64,000 nucleotides of DNA. Origin: Roseomonas indoligenes. Lineage in GTDB: Bacteria > Pseudomonadota > Alphaproteobacteria > Acetobacterales > Acetobacteraceae. Positions within the stretch are counted from its first letter, which is position 1. The number at the start of each line of letters is the position of its first letter. Below the pieces are notes generated by a model, which saw only the letters and a program-made list of their open reading frames with translations, was not told the origin of the DNA and did no database searches. The translations under genes and the position numbers were made by a program. Below, in pieces: positions 56,609 through 64,000 of this stretch. The DNA lies in contig NZ_JAGIZA010000004.1 in the NCBI RefSeq assembly GCF_017813365.1, forward strand, positions 1 to 64,000, written 5' to 3'.

Positions 56609-57181
56609 ATGACGCAATCCCCCCAGATCCCCCCCAACGGCACCGAGGTCGCCCTGCTCGGCGGCGGCTGCTTCTGGTGCCTGGACGCCGTGTACCGCAA
56701 CCTCAGCGGCGTCTCCGAGGTGGTTTCCGGCTATGCCGGCGGCCAGATGCCGAACCCGACCTACGAGCAGGTCTGCAGCAAGACCACCGGCCATATCGAG
56801 GTGGTGCGCGTGGTCTTCGACCCCGGCGTGATCTCCTATGCCGATATCCTTCGGGTGTTCTTCACCATCCACGACCCGACCACGCGCGACCGCCAGGGCG
56901 CCGATGTGGGCCCGCAGTACCGCAGCGTGATCTTCTTCGAGAGCGCGGAGCAGGAGGCGGCGGCCCGCGAGGTGATGGAGGAGGTGAGGCGCGAGGGCCT
57001 CTACAACGGCCCGATCGTGACGGACCTGCTGCCCGCCCCGGTCTTCTACCCCGCAGAGCAGGAGCACCAGGACTACTTCGCCCGCAACCCCTGGTCCGGC
57101 TACTGCCGCGCCGTGGTGGCGCCGAAGGTGGCCAAGTTCCGCAAGGGCTTTGCCCATCGCCTGAAGGAGCGCGCGGCATGA
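56609..57181 (+). CDS. msrA: Peptide methionine sulfoxide reductase MsrA
   Basis: MsrA reduces the S form of methionine sulfoxide in oxidised proteins. The 190-residue protein has the active-site motif GGGCFWCLDAVYRNL (catalytic first Cys, about residue 21), YEQVCSKTTGHIEVVRVVFDP, and the C-terminal RNPWSGYC region with the resolving cysteine. Its stop overlaps the msrB start (ATGA), so both stereo-specific repair enzymes are produced together. No signal peptide is visible: a cytosolic pair. Confidence 0.95.
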   Translation: MTQSPQIPPNGTEVALLGGGCFWCLDAVYRNLSGVSEVVSGYAGGQMPNPTYEQVCSKTTGHIEVVRVVFDPGVISYADILRVFFTIHDPTTRDRQGADVGPQYRSVIFFESAEQEAAAREVMEEVRREGLYNGPIVTDLLPAPVFYPAEQEHQDYFARNPWSGYCRAVVAPKVAKFRKGFAHRLKERAA

Positions 57182-57597
57182 GCGGCGAGACGATCCAGCG
57201 CAGCGACGAGCAGTGGAAGGAGGACCTCTCCCCCGACGCCTATCGCGTGCTGCGCTGCCACGGGACGGAGAGGCCGGGCACCAGCCCGCTGAACGTAGAG
57301 AAGCGCGACGGCGTGTACCACTGCGCCGGCTGCCAGTCCCCGCTCTTCACCAGCGACACGAAGTACGAGAGCGGGTCCGGCTGGCCATCCTTCTGGAAGC
57401 CGATCGAGGGGGCGGTCTCGACCGTGACGGACCGCTCACATGGCATGCTGCGGACCGAGGTGCGCTGCGCGGCCTGCGGCGGCCATCTCGGGCACGTCTT
57501 CCCGGACGGCCCGCGCCCGACCGGTGAGCGCTACTGCATGAACGGAGTCGCGCTGGACTTCCACCCGACGAACGAGGACGGCATCGCGCTGGAATGA
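57178..57597 (+). CDS. msrB: Peptide methionine-R-sulfoxide reductase MsrB
   Basis: MsrB reduces the R form of methionine sulfoxide. The 139-residue protein has the two zinc-binding pairs CAGC and CAAC, SGSGWPSFWKPI, HGMLRTEVRC, GHLGHVFPDGPRPTGERYCMNGVAL with the catalytic Cys in RYCMN, all in family order. It is translationally coupled to msrA. A long GC hairpin lies about 50 bases after the stop. Confidence 0.95.
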   Translation: MSGETIQRSDEQWKEDLSPDAYRVLRCHGTERPGTSPLNVEKRDGVYHCAGCQSPLFTSDTKYESGSGWPSFWKPIEGAVSTVTDRSHGMLRTEVRCAACGGHLGHVFPDGPRPTGERYCMNGVALDFHPTNEDGIALE

Positions 57598-57646
57598 TGC
57601 CGCGCTTCCGCCTTGCCGTGGCCATGGCGGAATGACACCCCTGCAA

Positions 57647-57672
57647 GGCGGGCCCGTGCTACAGGGCCCGCC
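57647..57672 (+). terminator. GC-rich hairpin after msrAB
   Basis: GGCGGGCCC 57647-57655 and GGGCCCGCC 57664-57672 form a 9-bp perfect stem with an 8-base loop. It lies 50 bases past msrB and about 195 bases before the next gene. No T-run follows. The rest of this gap shows no gene-like content that I trust. Confidence 0.45.
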
Positions 57673-57866
57673 GGAGCACCGGCAGGGACGCCGATGATTC
57701 CGGATCCGTCATGGGTCCAGCGCATTTGGGATGGGTTGCCATGTGGCGAGAATGGCGCGGAAGGGGTGGCGCCGGGGTGCCGGACCCGTTAACCCGCCCG
57801 CCCTATCGTTCCATCTTCCGCGGGCGCGACGGCCGCGCCGCCCGACCTGCAGCCGGAGCCGTCCCC

Positions 57867-58859
57867 ATGCGTCGCCTCGCCCTCGTGCTGCCCATCCTCG
57901 CGGCCGGCCTTCTTCCCGGTCCCGGCCGGGCTGAGGTGATCTTCGTCGTCAATTCCATGGATCCCGGCGTGCAGGTGGTGGATTCGGAAACCCGGGCGGA
58001 GATCCGCCAGATTCCGGTCCTGCGGGAGCCGCATCACCTCGCGCTCTCTCCCGCCAGGGACGTCCTGCTGGTGGGAGATTCGGGAGGGAACGAGATCCTC
58101 TTCCTCGATCCGACGACCGGCGAGGTGAAAAAGCGCGAGCGCATCGCAAATCCCTACAATCTCGAATTCAGCCCGGACGGGAAGACCCTCGTCGTCACCG
58201 GGCTGCGCCGGGATCAGGTGGACATCTACGGCTGGGACGGGCCGACCATGGCGCTGACCCTGCTCGGCCGGGTGAAGCCGGGGGATATGCCCAGCCACAT
58301 CGCCTACCGGCCGGACAGCAAGATGGCCTACGTCACCGTCCAGGGCAGCCGCGCCATCGCCGGGATCGACCTGGAGACGCGCCAGATCATCTGGACTCTC
58401 CAGGTCGGGCGGGAGCCGGCGGGGATCATCTGGCACAATGGCAAGCTGCTGGTTGGCGTGATGGGCGCCGATTACGTGGCCGTGGTGGACCCTGAGGCGC
58501 GGAAGGTGGAACGCCAGATCCGCGTGGGGCGCGGAGCGCATGCCCTGTTCCCGTCCCCCGGTGGTGGCCCGGTCTACGTCACCAGCCGGGTGGACAGCCG
58601 AATCACGGCGCTGGACCCGGTGACGCTGGACGTCATGCGCACCTATGACGTGCCGGGCGGGCCGGACTGCATTTCCTTCGACGAGCACGGGCGGCTCTGG
58701 ACCACGCTGCGCTGGACGCGCCAGATCGGCCTGCTGGACCCGGAGACGGGGCAGGTGGCCACCTCCCCCGTAGGTCGATCCCCGCACGGCATCTTCTTCC
58801 GCGCCAAGGACCTCGTGCAGGCTCGGAACGAGGCGCCGGCCGTGCCGGTGGCGCGCTAG
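57867..58859 (+). CDS. Exported YVTN-type beta-propeller protein
   Basis: A 330-residue precursor with a cleavable signal (about 1-23, MRRLALVLPILAAGLLPGPGRA), then repeated blades of the YVTN/PQQ-like kind: VVNSMDPGVQVVDSETRAEIRQ, LVGDSGGNEILFLDPTTGEV, YVTVQGSRAIAGIDLETRQI, LVGVMGADYVAVVDPEARKV, YVTSRVDSRITALDPVTLDV and DEHGRLWTTLRWTRQIGLLDPETG. Such propellers bind partners or substrates; no catalytic centre is evident. An upstream in-frame ATG is rejected because only 57867 yields a signal peptide. It leads a tightly spaced three-gene operon. Confidence 0.85.
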   Translation: MRRLALVLPILAAGLLPGPGRAEVIFVVNSMDPGVQVVDSETRAEIRQIPVLREPHHLALSPARDVLLVGDSGGNEILFLDPTTGEVKKRERIANPYNLEFSPDGKTLVVTGLRRDQVDIYGWDGPTMALTLLGRVKPGDMPSHIAYRPDSKMAYVTVQGSRAIAGIDLETRQIIWTLQVGREPAGIIWHNGKLLVGVMGADYVAVVDPEARKVERQIRVGRGAHALFPSPGGGPVYVTSRVDSRITALDPVTLDVMRTYDVPGGPDCISFDEHGRLWTTLRWTRQIGLLDPETGQVATSPVGRSPHGIFFRAKDLVQARNEAPAVPVAR

Positions 58860-58861
58860 CC

Positions 58862-59635
58862 ATGGCCGGTCGCTGGCGGGGTGGGCTGCGCCGGGCCGTG
58901 CTGGGCGGCCTAGCCGCGCTGGCCGCCTTTCCGGCCCTGGCCCAGGCGCCGACCTGCCGGGGAACCCTCTATCTGACGATCGACACGGGCTGGTCGCGGG
59001 AGGCGGAGGAGATCGCCGCCGTGCTCCGCCGCCGCAACGTGCGTGCCACGCTTTTCCTGGCGGATGAGCCCACATTCCGGGGCGACCGTACCCTTTCCCC
59101 GGCCTGGGCCGAGTTCTGGCGGGCCCGGGCGGCGGAAGGGCATGTCTTCGCCAGCCATACCTGGCGGCACTGGTACTTCTCGGGCGACCCCGGCCCGGGC
59201 CGTGTCCGCTACGCCTCCCGACGTGCGGGGGAGGGGGCGGAGGTCCTGGACACGGCGGCGCTCTGCGCGGAGCTGGAGCGGCCGGTCCAGGCACTGAAGG
59301 CCATGGTGCCGGACGCGCGGATCCTGCCCCTCTGGCGGGCCCCGGGCGGGCATACCACGCCGAATGCCGTGTCCATGGCGCGGCAGTGCGGCCTGACCCA
59401 CCAGGGCTGGACCGCCAACGGCTTCCTGGGCGACGAGCTGGATGCCCGCGCCCACCCGAATTCCGCCCTGCTGAACCGGAATCTCGCGAATATCCGCGAT
59501 GGCGAGGTGCTGATCATGCACTGGGGCGTCCGCAGCCGGCGGGAGCCTTTCGCCGGTATCCTGGAACCGCTGATCGCCGGTCTGCAGGCGCGGGGGTTCT
59601 GTTTCGACACCCTGCCGGCAGAGGGACGGCGCTGA
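58862..59635 (+). CDS. Exported polysaccharide deacetylase (NodB-like), variant metal motif
   Basis: A 257-residue precursor with signal (about 8-28, ending ALAQAP) and a NodB fold. Motif 1, usually TFDDG, reads TIDTG (Asp41, Thr42), so the second Asp, a metal ligand in classical enzymes, is missing. Motif 2 is intact (SHTWRH: His99, His103), and WRAPGG provides motif 3. A related TxDTG subgroup exists as far as I recall. It probably acts on an acetylated surface sugar in the periplasm. The gene begins 2 bases after the propeller gene and its stop overlaps the next start. Confidence 0.85.
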   Translation: MAGRWRGGLRRAVLGGLAALAAFPALAQAPTCRGTLYLTIDTGWSREAEEIAAVLRRRNVRATLFLADEPTFRGDRTLSPAWAEFWRARAAEGHVFASHTWRHWYFSGDPGPGRVRYASRRAGEGAEVLDTAALCAELERPVQALKAMVPDARILPLWRAPGGHTTPNAVSMARQCGLTHQGWTANGFLGDELDARAHPNSALLNRNLANIRDGEVLIMHWGVRSRREPFAGILEPLIAGLQARGFCFDTLPAEGRR

Positions 59636-60588
59636 TGCTCGACACGATCTCCCGCGGCTACGACGCCTTCACCAGCATCCTGTTCCAGAACGGCGTGCAG
59701 CCCCTGCTCTACGCCTTCGGGATGATGGAGTGGGAGGAGGACGCCTTCGCCTGGATGGACTTCATCGTCTTCGGCGTTCTTCAGGTCCTGGTGGTCTATG
59801 CCATCTGCCGCCCGCTGGAGGCCTGGCGCCCGGTGGAGCGCTGGGACGACCGCCGCGTGGTCTGGACGGACGTGACCTACACGCTGCTGGCTCGGCTGGG
59901 CGTGCTGCCGCTGATCGCCTTCGTGCTGCTAGCGGGCGTTCAGGCGCAGTTCGACGGCTGGCTGACCGACATGGGCTGGGTTCCGCCGACGCTGGAGACG
60001 CTGATCCCCGGCCTCGACGCACGGCCGCTGCTGGCCTTCGCGCTCTATATCCTCATCATCGACTTCGGGGAGTACTGGCGGCACCGGCTGCAGCACACCC
60101 TGCCCTGGTGGTGGGCGCTGCATTCCATCCACCACGCCCAGGAGAAGATGACCTTCTGGACGGATGACCGGAACCACATCATCGACGACATGATCGCGGC
60201 GCTCTGGGTTGGTGGCCTCGCGCTGCTGATCGGCGTGCCGCCCGGGCAGTTCCCGCTGATCGTCCTGATCATGCGCGTGGCGGAGAGCCTGTCCCACGCG
60301 AATGTCCGGCTCTCCTTCGGTGCGGTGGGGGAGCGGCTGGTCGTTTCCCCGCGCTTCCACCGCTTTCACCACGGAATCCTCTCCGCCGGGGAAGAGGGGC
60401 GCAACTTCGCCGTCCTCTTTCCGGTCTGGGACATGATCTTCCGCACCGGCGACTTCCGGCGCGATGTCTTCCCGCGCACGGGCGACCCTGAGGCGCCGGC
60501 GAGCCTCGTCCATGGCGGCTGGTGGCGGCAGCAGCTGGACGGCACCCGCCGGCTTGTCGCCGCGATCCGCGGGGCCCGGGCGGGGTAG
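59635..60588 (+). CDS. Sterol desaturase/fatty acid hydroxylase family membrane protein
   Basis: A 317-residue di-iron membrane oxygenase with about five membrane helices (for example 42-62, 92-112, 140-156). Three His clusters characteristic of this superfamily are visible: YWRHRLQH, LHSIHHAQEKMTFWT and FHRFHHG. Related enzymes hydroxylate or desaturate lipids; the natural substrate is unknown and bacterial hopanoid or fatty-acid modification is possible. Its ATG overlaps the deacetylase TGA, implying coupled expression with two exported proteins. Confidence 0.87.
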   Translation: MLDTISRGYDAFTSILFQNGVQPLLYAFGMMEWEEDAFAWMDFIVFGVLQVLVVYAICRPLEAWRPVERWDDRRVVWTDVTYTLLARLGVLPLIAFVLLAGVQAQFDGWLTDMGWVPPTLETLIPGLDARPLLAFALYILIIDFGEYWRHRLQHTLPWWWALHSIHHAQEKMTFWTDDRNHIIDDMIAALWVGGLALLIGVPPGQFPLIVLIMRVAESLSHANVRLSFGAVGERLVVSPRFHRFHHGILSAGEEGRNFAVLFPVWDMIFRTGDFRRDVFPRTGDPEAPASLVHGGWWRQQLDGTRRLVAAIRGARAG

Positions 60589-60606
60589 GGTGAACCCCCG
60601 CCCGCT

Positions 60607-61662
60607 TCAGGAAGCGAGGCGAGCGGGCTCGGCGCTCAGGCGGCGCAGCGCTGGCAGCACCTTGGTCCCGAAGGCCTCCAGCGAGGCGAGGACGCGCGGC
60701 GCGGGCAGGCCCGTGAAGCCCATATAGAGGCTCCAGTGGCTCGGCGAGAGGGTGTGGAAATCCTCCGCCAGCAGTTCGGCCACACGCGCGGCGGGGCCGA
60801 TCGGCGCGTTCTCCAGCAGCCAATCGATGCTCGGCTCTCCGGCGAAGGGGATGGAGCGCATGAAGGCGCCATCGCGCTGCGGCTCCTCCTCCCGCAGCGA
60901 AAGGGTGGTGCGGATGAAGCGCAGCATGCCCTCCGCGGCCTGGCGCCTCTCCGCGGGGTCATCCGTGACAAAGACATAGCGCTGGATCGCGAGCTTCAGC
61001 GCCGATTCGGGCAGGCCCCCGGCGCGGAGCGCAGCGAGCAGCTTTTCCCGCAATGGCAGGGCGGCCGCGGCACGGCGATGGCCCTGGCTGATGAAGAGCG
61101 ATCCTCCGGCCCGGGCCGCGCGCTGCAGCAAGCGCGGCTCCCCACCCGCGAGGAAGAGGGGCGGCACGGCGCCCGGGAAGGCGGCGACCGGCGCGTCCGG
61201 CACCGTGAAGTGCTTGCCGGCATATCCAACACGGCCGGTGGTCAGGCCCTGCGCGATGATGTCCCAACCCTCTTCCAGGATCGCGGTGCGCTCCTCCATG
61301 GGAATGCCGTAGGTGCGGAACTCGTGCGGCTGGTGGCCGGTGCCGAGGCCGAGCATGAGCCGGTTGCCAGAGAGCGCCTGCAGCATCCCGACCTCCTGCA
61401 CCACGCGCAGGGGGTGGTGCAGCGGCAGGACCACCACGGCCGGGCCGAGGCGCAGGCGGGTCGTCACCGCCGCCAGATGCGACACCATCATCAGGGGGGA
61501 GGGGCAGACGGAGTGGCTGGTGAAGTGGTGCTCGGCAAACCAGGCGCCGTCGAAGCCCAGGCTCTCCGCAAGCCGCACCTTCGCCACCGTGGTGCCGAGG
61601 ATCTCGGCCGGGGTCTCGTCCGGGCGGTTCTGGGACATGAGGTTGAAGAGGGCGATGTCCAC
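60607..61662 (-). CDS. LLM-class (luciferase-like) flavin-dependent oxidoreductase
   Basis: A TIM-barrel monooxygenase of the bacterial luciferase family, 351 residues. Visible motifs are WFAEHHFTSHSVCPSPLMM (about 41-59), LGPAVVVLPLHHPLRVVQEVGMLQALSGNRLMLGLGTGHQPHEF, and LFISQG in the C-terminal half. Such enzymes use FMNH2 from a separate reductase. The GTG at 61662 follows GGAGA at good spacing; the frame extends 26 codons upstream but without family resemblance. It is convergent with the hydroxylase gene. Confidence 0.88.
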   Translation of the reverse strand: MDIALFNLMSQNRPDETPAEILGTTVAKVRLAESLGFDGAWFAEHHFTSHSVCPSPLMMVSHLAAVTTRLRLGPAVVVLPLHHPLRVVQEVGMLQALSGNRLMLGLGTGHQPHEFRTYGIPMEERTAILEEGWDIIAQGLTTGRVGYAGKHFTVPDAPVAAFPGAVPPLFLAGGEPRLLQRAARAGGSLFISQGHRRAAAALPLREKLLAALRAGGLPESALKLAIQRYVFVTDDPAERRQAAEGMLRFIRTTLSLREEEPQRDGAFMRSIPFAGEPSIDWLLENAPIGPAARVAELLAEDFHTLSPSHWSLYMGFTGLPAPRVLASLEAFGTKVLPALRRLSAEPARLAS

Positions 61663-61723
61663 GCGAGGTCTCCGGCTGCCGGGGCGGCCTGCAGCAGAAA
61701 CGGTGCCAGGACGGGGATGGCAC

Positions 61724-62065
61724 CTATCTCGCGCGGCCAAGTTTCCGCGTCATTCCGGCATCCACCGCCCGCAACCCGCTGCGCTCGGGCAGAGGAATCG
61801 GAACGCCGTTGAGGTCGCAGGGGACAACAGCGCGGCGGGTGAGGCCGGTCAGTCGTTTCAGGCTGGAGGTCCGCCGCTCCGAGTAGCCGGCGAGCATCAC
61901 GTCGAAGCTTTCCGACAGGCCGGTCTGGACGGCGACGACCATGCCCCAGTCGCCCACACGCCCCATGGCCATCTCGCCCCGCTCCGAGGCGCGGAGGCGG
62001 ACGAGATCGCCCACCTCGTAGCGCGAGACATAGGACCGGCCGTCCGGATCATAGCTGATTTCCAT
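61724..62065 (-). CDS. Small hypothetical protein (113 residues)
   Basis: A soluble protein: SYVSRYEVGDLVRLRASERGEMAMGRVGDWGMVVAVQTG looks like a small beta-barrel (SH3- or KOW-like), followed by FDVMLAGYSERR and a basic C-terminus. No known family is recognised. It is transcribed divergently from metE; its start lies 90 bases before the palindrome, so it might share control with metE, which remains to be shown. Confidence 0.6.
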   Translation of the reverse strand: MEISYDPDGRSYVSRYEVGDLVRLRASERGEMAMGRVGDWGMVVAVQTGLSESFDVMLAGYSERRTSSLKRLTGLTRRAVVPCDLNGVPIPLPERSGLRAVDAGMTRKLGRAR

Positions 62066-62154
62066 GGCGCCGCCGAAGGCTGGGGTTGGCCACCATCATC
62101 CGCCAATCCGGTGAACGGATTGCTGATGCCCCGAGCCATTTAGGACATCCACTT

Positions 62155-62172
62155 CATAAGGATATCTTTATG
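62155..62172 (+). promoter_or_regulatory. Palindromic operator upstream of metE
   Basis: CATAAGGATATCTTTATG is an 18-base inverted repeat with 16 matching positions, centred on GATATC. It ends 4 bases before a TTGACA hexamer. Its A+T-rich composition stands out from the surroundings. By form it resembles sites of ArsR-type methionine-cycle regulators (SahR-like), but the protein binding it cannot be read from this window. Confidence 0.6.
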
Positions 62173-62176
62173 TCGC

Positions 62177-62205
62177 TTGACACCTACCTCGGGCTCCGGT
62201 CAGAT
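62177..62205 (+). promoter_or_regulatory. Candidate metE promoter
   Basis: TTGACA at 62177-62182 is a perfect -35 hexamer; 17 bases on lies TCAGAT (62200-62205), a weak -10. A transcript from here would begin about 62212, exactly where the riboswitch starts. The upstream palindrome abuts the -35. Confidence 0.5.
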
Positions 62206-62210
62206 GAGGG

Positions 62211-62420
62211 CGTCGAGGTTCCCCGGCGCGCGACCCTGCGCCGGGGCTAAGAGGGAACCCGGTGCAGGCGTGCGAGCGCCAAATCCGGGGCTGCCCCCGC
62301 AACTGTGAGCGGCGAGCCGAGGTCCATCACGCGTCACTGGCGCCCGGGGTTCACGCCCAGGCGCCGGGAAGGCCGGACCGGAGGCGTTGACCCGTGAGCC
62401 AGGAGACCTGCCCCGGCACA
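62211..62420 (+). ncRNA. Cobalamin (B12) riboswitch
   Basis: The 5' leader of metE contains conserved cobalamin-aptamer elements in order: GGCTAAGAGGGAACCCGGTG, then GCTGCCCCCGCAACTGTGAG (from 62290), a GGGAAGGCCGG segment near 62366, and the B12 box GCCAGGAGACCTGCC (62398-62412). Such riboswitches turn off B12-independent methionine synthase when adenosylcobalamin is present, so a B12-dependent enzyme (MetH) should be encoded elsewhere. Confidence 0.95.
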
Positions 62421-62471
62421 TAACGTCCTCCGGCGGGGTGTCCGGTCAGGTCGCAGGTCCAGTACGGACGG

Positions 62472-62490
62472 ATTCCGCCAGTGGCGGGAT
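62472..62490 (+). promoter_or_regulatory. Hairpin in riboswitch expression region
   Basis: CCGCC-AGT-GGCGG with flanking AT pairs forms a compact hairpin about 60 bases after the aptamer and about 58 before the metE ATG. It lacks a U-run, so control may be by Rho or at translation rather than intrinsic termination. The weak ribosome site is GAGG (62541-62544). Confidence 0.35.
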
Positions 62491-62547
62491 ACGCCCGCGC
62501 GACGGCTCGCGGCTGCCCTCCGCGCCAACACAGCAAAGGCGAGGTCC

Positions 62548-64000
62548 ATGTCCGTCACTGTCGCAACGCTCGGCTTCCCCCGCATCGGCCCCCGCCGCGA
62601 ACTGAAGACCGCGCTCGAGAGCTACTGGTCCGGCAAGTCGGACCGCGCCGCGCTGCTCGCGGTCGCCGCCGGGCTGCGGGCGAAGACCTGGGCGCGGCAG
62701 AAGGAGCTCGGCGTGGACCACGTGCCGAGCAACGACTTCTCCTTCTACGACCACGTGCTCGATACCAGCGCCATGGTCGGCGCCATCCCCGGCATCTACG
62801 GCTGGACCGGTGGTCCTGTGGACCTCGACACCTATTTCGCCATGGCTCGGGGCGCCCAGGGAGCTGAAGGGGGCGAGGCGCACGCGGATTGCGGGCACGG
62901 CTGCACCCACAAGGCCGTCGACGTGCCCGCCGCCGAGATGACGAAGTGGTTCGATACGAACTACCACTACCTCGTCCCCGAGTTCTCCACCGGCCAGTCC
63001 TTCGCCCTCTCCTCCACCAAGGTCGTGGACGAGTTCCTGGAGGCGAAGGCGCAGGGCGTCCACACCCGCCCCGTGCTGCTCGGCCCCGTGACCTTCCTCC
63101 GGCTGGGCAAGAGCCACACCGGCGACGTGAACCGCGAGGAGCTGCTGCGCGCCCTGCTGCCTGTCTACGAGGAGGTTCTGCGCCGCCTCTCCGCCGCGGG
63201 CGCCGACTGGGTGCAGATGGACGAGCCCTGCCTGGTGCTGGACCTTACCCATGAGGACCGGGCCCTGCTGGCGATGGCCTATGAGGCGCTGGGGAAGGCC
63301 GCGCCGGCGGTGAAGCTGATGCTGACGGCCTATTTTGGCGGGCTGGGTGAGAACCTGGACGAGGCGGTGAACCTGCCGGTCGCCGGGCTGCACCTGGACC
63401 TGGTGCGCGCGCCGGAGGAGCTGGAGGCCGTGCTGGCGAAGGCCCCGAAGGAACTGGTGCTCTCGCTCGGCGTGGTGGACGGCCGCAACGTGTGGCGCGC
63501 GGATCTGGAGACGATCCTGGCGCGGCTGGAGCCGGTGGCGAAAGGTCGCGACATCGTCCTCGCCCCCTCTTGCTCCCTGCTGCACACGCCGATCGACCTG
63601 GCGCAGGAGACGGCGCTGGACGAGGACGTGCGGAGCTGGCTCGCCTTCGCCGTGCAGAAGATCGAGGAGCTGGCGACGCTGGCCCGCGCCCTGAACGAGG
63701 GGCGGGCGAGCGTGGCCGGACCCCTCGCGGCCTCCTCCGCCGCCGCCGCCGCCCGCAGGACCTCTCCCAAGATCCATGACGGCGCGGTCGCGGCGCGGCT
63801 GAAGGCCGTGGATGCGGCCATGACGCGGCGCAACCTGGCCTTCGCCGATCGGCGCGGGCTGCAGGCGGAGGCGCTCGGCCTGCCCGCCTTCCCGACCACG
63901 ACCATCGGCTCCTTCCCCCAGACCGAGGAAGTCCGGCGCGCCCGCGCCGCCCATGGCAAGGGCACGATGACGGACGCGGACTACGAGGCTTTCCTCCGCG
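62548..64000 (+). CDS. metE: Cobalamin-independent methionine synthase MetE (3' part beyond window)
   Basis: MetE methylates homocysteine to methionine using methyl-tetrahydrofolate polyglutamate and zinc. The 484 visible residues cover the N-terminal barrel (LGFPRIGPRRELK at 8-20, PSNDFSFYDHVLDTSAMV, EMTKWFDTNYHYLVPEF, and WVQMDEPCLVLDL) and the beginning of the C-terminal barrel (FPTTTIGSFPQTEEVRRAR). Between 100 and 128 lies an insert with His112, Cys115, His117, Cys119 and His121 absent from E. coli MetE as I remember it. The catalytic zinc Cys/His residues lie beyond the window edge. It is controlled by the riboswitch upstream. Confidence 0.95.
   Translation, partial: MSVTVATLGFPRIGPRRELKTALESYWSGKSDRAALLAVAAGLRAKTWARQKELGVDHVPSNDFSFYDHVLDTSAMVGAIPGIYGWTGGPVDLDTYFAMARGAQGAEGGEAHADCGHGCTHKAVDVPAAEMTKWFDTNYHYLVPEFSTGQSFALSSTKVVDEFLEAKAQGVHTRPVLLGPVTFLRLGKSHTGDVNREELLRALLPVYEEVLRRLSAAGADWVQMDEPCLVLDLTHEDRALLAMAYEALGKAAPAVKLMLTAYFGGLGENLDEAVNLPVAGLHLDLVRAPEELEAVLAKAPKELVLSLGVVDGRNVWRADLETILARLEPVAKGRDIVLAPSCSLLHTPIDLAQETALDEDVRSWLAFAVQKIEELATLARALNEGRASVAGPLAASSAAAAARRTSPKIHDGAVAARLKAVDAAMTRRNLAFADRRGLQAEALGLPAFPTTTIGSFPQTEEVRRARAAHGKGTMTDADYEAFLR

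Overview
The window is a G+C-rich bacterial chromosome segment with dense, mostly tightly packed genes and strong G/C bias at third codon positions. Gene content (mreBCD-mrdAB, ilvBN-ilvC, leuA, MetE under a cobalamin riboswitch, a Zur-type TGTTA-N5-TAACA operator, DUF445, UPF0114 and CHAD proteins) fits an alphaproteobacterium, most likely Acetobacteraceae (Roseomonas-like). The lineage is inferred from gene content and sequence style, not from a marker search. I see no CRISPR array, transposase, integrase or complete prophage.

Layout. 1-6.3 kb: tail of an unknown gene, mscL, a DUF445 membrane protein, a small-peptide/ATPase/permease metal-uptake operon behind a Zur-like box, UPF0114, RidA and a two-helix K+ channel. 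6.4-12 kb: a sugar-nucleotide epimerase plus DegT aminotransferase pair, a TSUP exporter divergent from an ArsR regulator, serB and miaA. 12-19.2 kb: branched-chain amino acid synthesis (ilvB, ilvN, ilvC; then leuA with a Leu-rich leader ORF), interrupted by a lower-G+C orphan gene and a CHAD protein. 19.2-26.6 kb: a Tat-type amidohydrolase, a glycine-zipper lipoprotein, then the rod-shape operon mreB-mreC-mreD-mrdA-mrdB. 26.7-27.5 kb: tRNA-Lys(CTT) and a small HTH gene behind a perfect inverted repeat. 27.5-36.1 kb: the Kdp potassium system, with kdpDE divergent from two tiny membrane ORFs (the second is kdpF) and kdpABC; repeated TTTAYGC-type elements lie between the two arms.

37.2-50.3 kb is an exopolysaccharide locus: an initiating phosphoglycosyltransferase, a GT-D-like protein, a GMC oxidoreductase, an epimerase, a Wzz/GumC-like chain-length protein, a Wza-like export lipoprotein, a GT26 glycosyltransferase, a Wzx-like flippase, a Wzy-like polymerase and, head-to-head with the polymerase, a GH10 xylanase-like enzyme. 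50.4-54.2 kb: an orphan TRAP-type binding protein next to a large hybrid sensor kinase. 54.3-57.6 kb: a dipeptidase, a beta-lactamase-fold hydrolase and msrA-msrB. 57.9-60.6 kb: a tight beta-propeller/deacetylase/membrane-hydroxylase operon. 60.6-64 kb: an LLM oxidoreductase, a small unknown gene, and metE (truncated by the window end) behind a palindromic operator, a -35-like hexamer and a cobalamin riboswitch.

No single stretch is convincingly a wholly new system. The best leads are the apparently two-layered control of metE, the GH10-containing exopolysaccharide locus followed by the orphan binding-protein/kinase pair, the leuA leader, the autoregulated-looking HTH gene, and the propeller/deacetylase/hydroxylase operon with a variant metal site.
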